Source: JAWVEV01 sp033856535 (lineage in GTDB: Bacteria > Actinomycetota > Thermoleophilia > Miltoncostaeales > Miltoncostaeaceae). From it: a stretch of 7,778 nucleotides of DNA. Where the stretch lies: NCBI GenBank assembly GCA_033856535.1, contig JAWVEV010000111.1:1-7778 (forward strand). Reading direction: 5' to 3'. The notes beneath the pieces were generated by a model, which made no database searches, had not been told where the DNA came from, and worked only from the letters and a program-made list of their open reading frames with translations. The position numbers and the translations under genes are program-made. Below, piece by piece: positions 6,064 to 7,778 of the stretch (within the stretch, counting starts at the first letter, position 1; each line of letters begins with the position of its first letter).

Positions 6064-6498
6064 GTGCGCCCCGAGCTCCAGGAGATCGTCGACGACTTCG
6101 CGGCCTCCCCGAAGGCGATGCGGCTGGAGCTGCTGCTCGACTTCGCCAACTCGCTGCCGGCGCTCCCGGCGCACCTCGCGGACGACCGCAGCGGCCTGGA
6201 GCAGGTGGTCGAGTGCCAGACGCCGTTCTTCGTCGCGGCCGAGCCGGGGCCCGACGGCCGGGTGGCGCTCTACTTCGACGCCCCGCCCGAGGCGCCGACC
6301 ACGCGCGGCTACGCCGGCGTGCTCTCGGCCGGCCTGAGCGGCGCGACCGCGGAGGAGATCCTCACCACGCCGTCGGACTTCTACACCGCGATGGGCCTGT
6401 CGGAGATCATCTCGCCCCTGCGCCTGCGCGGCATGGGGGCCATCCTGGGCCGCCTGAAGCGGCAGGTGCACCAGCGTGTCGACGGCGACGCGTCGTAG
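6064..6498 (+). CDS. sufE: SufE-family sulfur acceptor protein
   Basis: SufE accepts persulfide sulfur on a conserved cysteine and relays it to Fe-S cluster assembly, classically from the desulfurase SufS to SufBCD. The product has 144 residues, the usual size. It opens with LQEIVDDFAASPKAMRLELL, has the acceptor site VVECQTPFF with Cys51 (the same number as in E. coli SufE), and then follows the family pattern RGYAGVLSAGLSGAT, PSDFYTAMGL and SPLRLRGMGAILGRLK. The start is a GTG at 6064, two bases past the sseA stop, so translation is probably coupled. No SufS or SufBCD is in the window. A SufE-like gene also neighbours sseA in M. tuberculosis, which supports a rhodanese-to-SufE transfer. Its last 23 bases overlap the next gene. 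Confidence 0.93.
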   Translation: MRPELQEIVDDFAASPKAMRLELLLDFANSLPALPAHLADDRSGLEQVVECQTPFFVAAEPGPDGRVALYFDAPPEAPTTRGYAGVLSAGLSGATAEEILTTPSDFYTAMGLSEIISPLRLRGMGAILGRLKRQVHQRVDGDAS

Positions 6499-6940
6499 CC
6501 CCCAGCACGCCACCTGGGTCGAGCAGTCGCTCGACGCCGTGGCGAGCGCCGGGCACCGCTCGGGCGCGGCCCGCCGCGCGGTGATCGAGTCGCTGGCCGA
6601 CCAGGACTGCTGCCGATCCGCCCAGGAGATCTTCGACCAGCTGCGCGCCGACGGGCGCCGGGTCGGCATCGCGAGCGTCTACCGGATCCTCGAGCTGCTG
6701 CTCGGCCTGCGGCTGGTGACCCGGCTGGACCTCGGCGGCGGGGTGTCGCGCTACGAGCCGACGCTGCCCGGCGGCGAGCACCACCACCACATGGTCTGCG
6801 TCGGCTGCGGCGAGGTGCGGCCCTTCGAGGACCCGTCCCTGGAGCGCGCGCTGACCGGCGCCGCCCGGCGAGCGTCCTACTCGATCGACGAGCACGACGT
6901 GGTGCTGCGCGGCCGCTGCCCGAACTGCCGGGAGGACTGA
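6476..6940 (+). CDS. Fur-family metal-responsive repressor (Zur-like)
   Basis: This is a 154-residue DNA-binding metalloregulator of the Fur/Zur family. The N-terminal winged helix spans about 15-90, with the recognition region RRVGIASVYRILELL (61-75). The dimerisation part has the structural zinc cysteines in CVGC (108-111) and CPNC (148-151). The run HHHH (102-105) with Glu123 and His140 lines up with a second metal site described in actinobacterial Zur proteins. Leu97 stands where those Zur proteins have a sensory cysteine, while Cys45-Cys46 replace the usual His-His before SAQEI. The sensed metal is therefore uncertain: Zur by context (znuABC nearby), Fur possible given the Fe-S gene partners. 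GTG 6476 is supported by AGGTG at 6464-6468 and lies inside the end of sufE (23-base overlap), implying coupling. Confidence 0.92.
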   Translation: MSTATRRSPQHATWVEQSLDAVASAGHRSGAARRAVIESLADQDCCRSAQEIFDQLRADGRRVGIASVYRILELLLGLRLVTRLDLGGGVSRYEPTLPGGEHHHHMVCVGCGEVRPFEDPSLERALTGAARRASYSIDEHDVVLRGRCPNCRED

Positions 6941-6984
6941 CGGGCCTCTGGCCCGGGGCGGTCCTGACCGCCGCCGCGGGCCTG

Positions 6985-7350
6985 GTGGTGCTGTGGGCGG
7001 CGGCGGTCGCCCTGCTCTGGCGCGCCGGGCGCGGTCGCGCCGGCCTGCGCGACGCCCTGCGGCTGGCGCCGGACCTGCTCCGGCTGCTCCGCCGGCTGGC
7101 CGCCGACCCCGCGGTCCCCCGCGGCGTCCGCTGGCGCCTGGGCGTGACCGTCGCCTACCTTGCGATGCCGCTCGACCTGGTGCCCGACATCATCCCGCTG
7201 GTCGGCTGGGCCGACGACGCGATCGTCGTGGCGCTCGCGCTGCGTTCGGTGGTGCGGCGCGCGGGGCCGGCGGCCGTCGCCCGCCACTGGCCGGGAACGC
7301 CGGAGGGTCTTCAGGTGGTCCGCCGGCTGGCCGGCCTCGCGCCGGCCTGA
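6985..7350 (+). CDS. DUF1232 (YkvA-family) membrane protein
   Basis: The product has 121 residues with an N-terminal hydrophobic segment, a helical amphipathic middle (21-50) and the DUF1232 core: AYLAMPLDLVPDIIPLVGWADD (57-78), containing the PLDLVPDIIP motif and Asp77-Asp78. The family's biochemical role is unknown; members are small membrane-associated proteins found in bacteria and plants. The start is uncertain. GTG 6985 is the first ordinary start, but the hydrophobic segment continues upstream in frame (WPGAVLTAAAGL) as far as the fur stop, where a CTG at 6937 overlaps that stop. A non-standard start there would give a full transmembrane helix. It is probably the last gene of the sseA-sufE-fur unit. 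Confidence 0.8.
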   Translation: MVLWAAAVALLWRAGRGRAGLRDALRLAPDLLRLLRRLAADPAVPRGVRWRLGVTVAYLAMPLDLVPDIIPLVGWADDAIVVALALRSVVRRAGPAAVARHWPGTPEGLQVVRRLAGLAPA

Positions 7351-7355
7351 GGCCG
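7343..7355 (+). other. Short stem-loop at the DUF1232 stop codon
   Basis: CGGCC (7343-7347) and GGCCG (7351-7355) flank the stop TGA as a three-base loop. Five pairs without a T-run make a poor terminator; no better one is visible between here and 7420. Two CAATTG palindromes (7385-7390 and 7404-7409) lie just downstream in a brief AT-richer stretch. Confidence 0.2.
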
Positions 7356-7402
7356 AGGTCGGGGAGGCAGAAGGGCCTGATCGGCAATTGGCGCAGGATG
7401 GG

Positions 7403-7763
7403 TCAATTGCTCGGCACGGGGCGATCGGGGCAGCGCCCGCCGCGGATGCCCGGGTGGCCCGGCACCGGCGCCGGCAGGCGGTCATCCGTGCCGATCGGCC
7501 GGTGACCGCGCGCAGCGCGCGCGCCACCCGCTGCGCCTCGCTCTGGTCGCTCGCGTGGACGGTGACGGTCACCCGCCCCGTGAAGAGCTCTAGCCCGCTC
7601 GCCTTCAACGCAACCCTGGTTCCGCGCACGTGCACCGGCCTGGGGCGGAAGCCCAGGCGGCCGCTCCACTGACATCGAACACCGCGGCGCCGGCCAGGAC
7701 CGCGGCGGCGGTAGCGATCCACCCGAGGCGCCGGTCAGGCGGGCGGTCGACCGGGGTGGCCAC
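7403..7763 (-). pseudogene. Possible frameshifted minus-strand gene of unknown function
   Basis: This entry also describes the otherwise gene-free stretch 7351-7778. Minus-strand sequence looks protein-coding by G/C third positions but changes frame twice. From GTG 7763 it reads MATPVDRPPDRRLGWIATAA followed by AVLAGAAVF, a plausible N-terminus with one membrane segment. That frame stops at a TGA soon after WASAPGRC. A second frame then carries the most protein-like stretch, from LKASGLELFTGRVTVTVHAS to QRVARALRAVTG. After about 7500 a third frame has the better codon pattern and ends at a TGA at 7403-7405, converging on the DUF1232 gene. I do not recognise a family. Options are a decaying gene, sequence errors, or coincidence in GC-rich DNA. 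Confidence 0.3.
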
Positions 7764-7778
7764 GGCCCGAGGGTGTCA

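Noticed and set aside
5215..6498. A 427-residue plus-strand frame ending with SufE
   Set aside because: Only the part from 6064 is real (sufE). The upstream part is an Arg/Gly-rich off-frame reading of sseA, so this is not a fusion protein.
7561..7573. Perfect palindrome GGTGAC-G-GTCACC as an operator
   Set aside because: It falls in the repeated Val-Thr codons of the possible minus-strand gene and has no promoter context.
1..7778. CRISPR arrays, tRNA or rRNA genes, insertion sequences, phage genes
   Set aside because: No spaced direct repeats, cloverleaf, rRNA-like stretch, transposase or integrase motif was seen on either strand.

Overview
The window is very GC-rich (roughly 70% or more by eye), with GTG starts common and G/C at almost every third codon position. 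The SseA-type sulfurtransferase with an adjacent SufE, the long Fur-family protein and the Lgt sequence all look actinobacterial. My best guess is a deep-branching Actinomycetota lineage such as Thermoleophilia/Solirubrobacterales. This is inference from protein style; there is no rRNA or other marker here.

Layout. (1) Positions 1-62 may hold the last codons of a + strand gene meeting lgt tail to tail. (2) 59-949, minus strand: lgt, the enzyme that lipidates prolipoproteins. (3) A divergent spacer, 950-1150, carries an AT-richer patch resembling a Fur/Zur operator. (4) 1151-3808, plus strand: a zinc-type ABC importer, znuA (lipoprotein that captures metal), znuB (permease) and znuC (ATPase with a histidine-rich tail). 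znuA and znuB overlap by 4 bases. The 58-base znuB-znuC gap is packed with stem-loops, and another strong stem-loop straddles the znuC stop codon. (5) 3905-5054: a 38-residue single-pass membrane protein followed by two overlapping genes for paralogous double PRC-barrel proteins, closed by a good intrinsic terminator at 5066-5100. (6) 5138-7350: sseA (thiosulfate sulfurtransferase), sufE (sulfur acceptor for Fe-S assembly), a Fur-family metalloregulator and a DUF1232 membrane protein. The first three are spaced by 2 bases or overlap by 23, so they are probably co-transcribed and translationally coupled. (7) 7351-7778 has no intact gene that I trust. Codon-like sequence on the minus strand changes frame twice, suggesting a decayed or frameshifted gene.

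How the parts fit together: Lgt would lipidate ZnuA at its lipobox cysteine. ZnuABC would import zinc. The Fur-family protein has four structural zinc cysteines and a four-histidine run and is a plausible repressor of znuABC through the box at about 1094-1112. It is encoded with a sulfur-transfer pair (SseA-SufE), so it may instead, or also, link metal status to Fe-S assembly. The least explained part is the unit of a 38-residue membrane protein and two PRC-barrel proteins. I found no CRISPR array, tRNA, rRNA, insertion sequence or phage gene.
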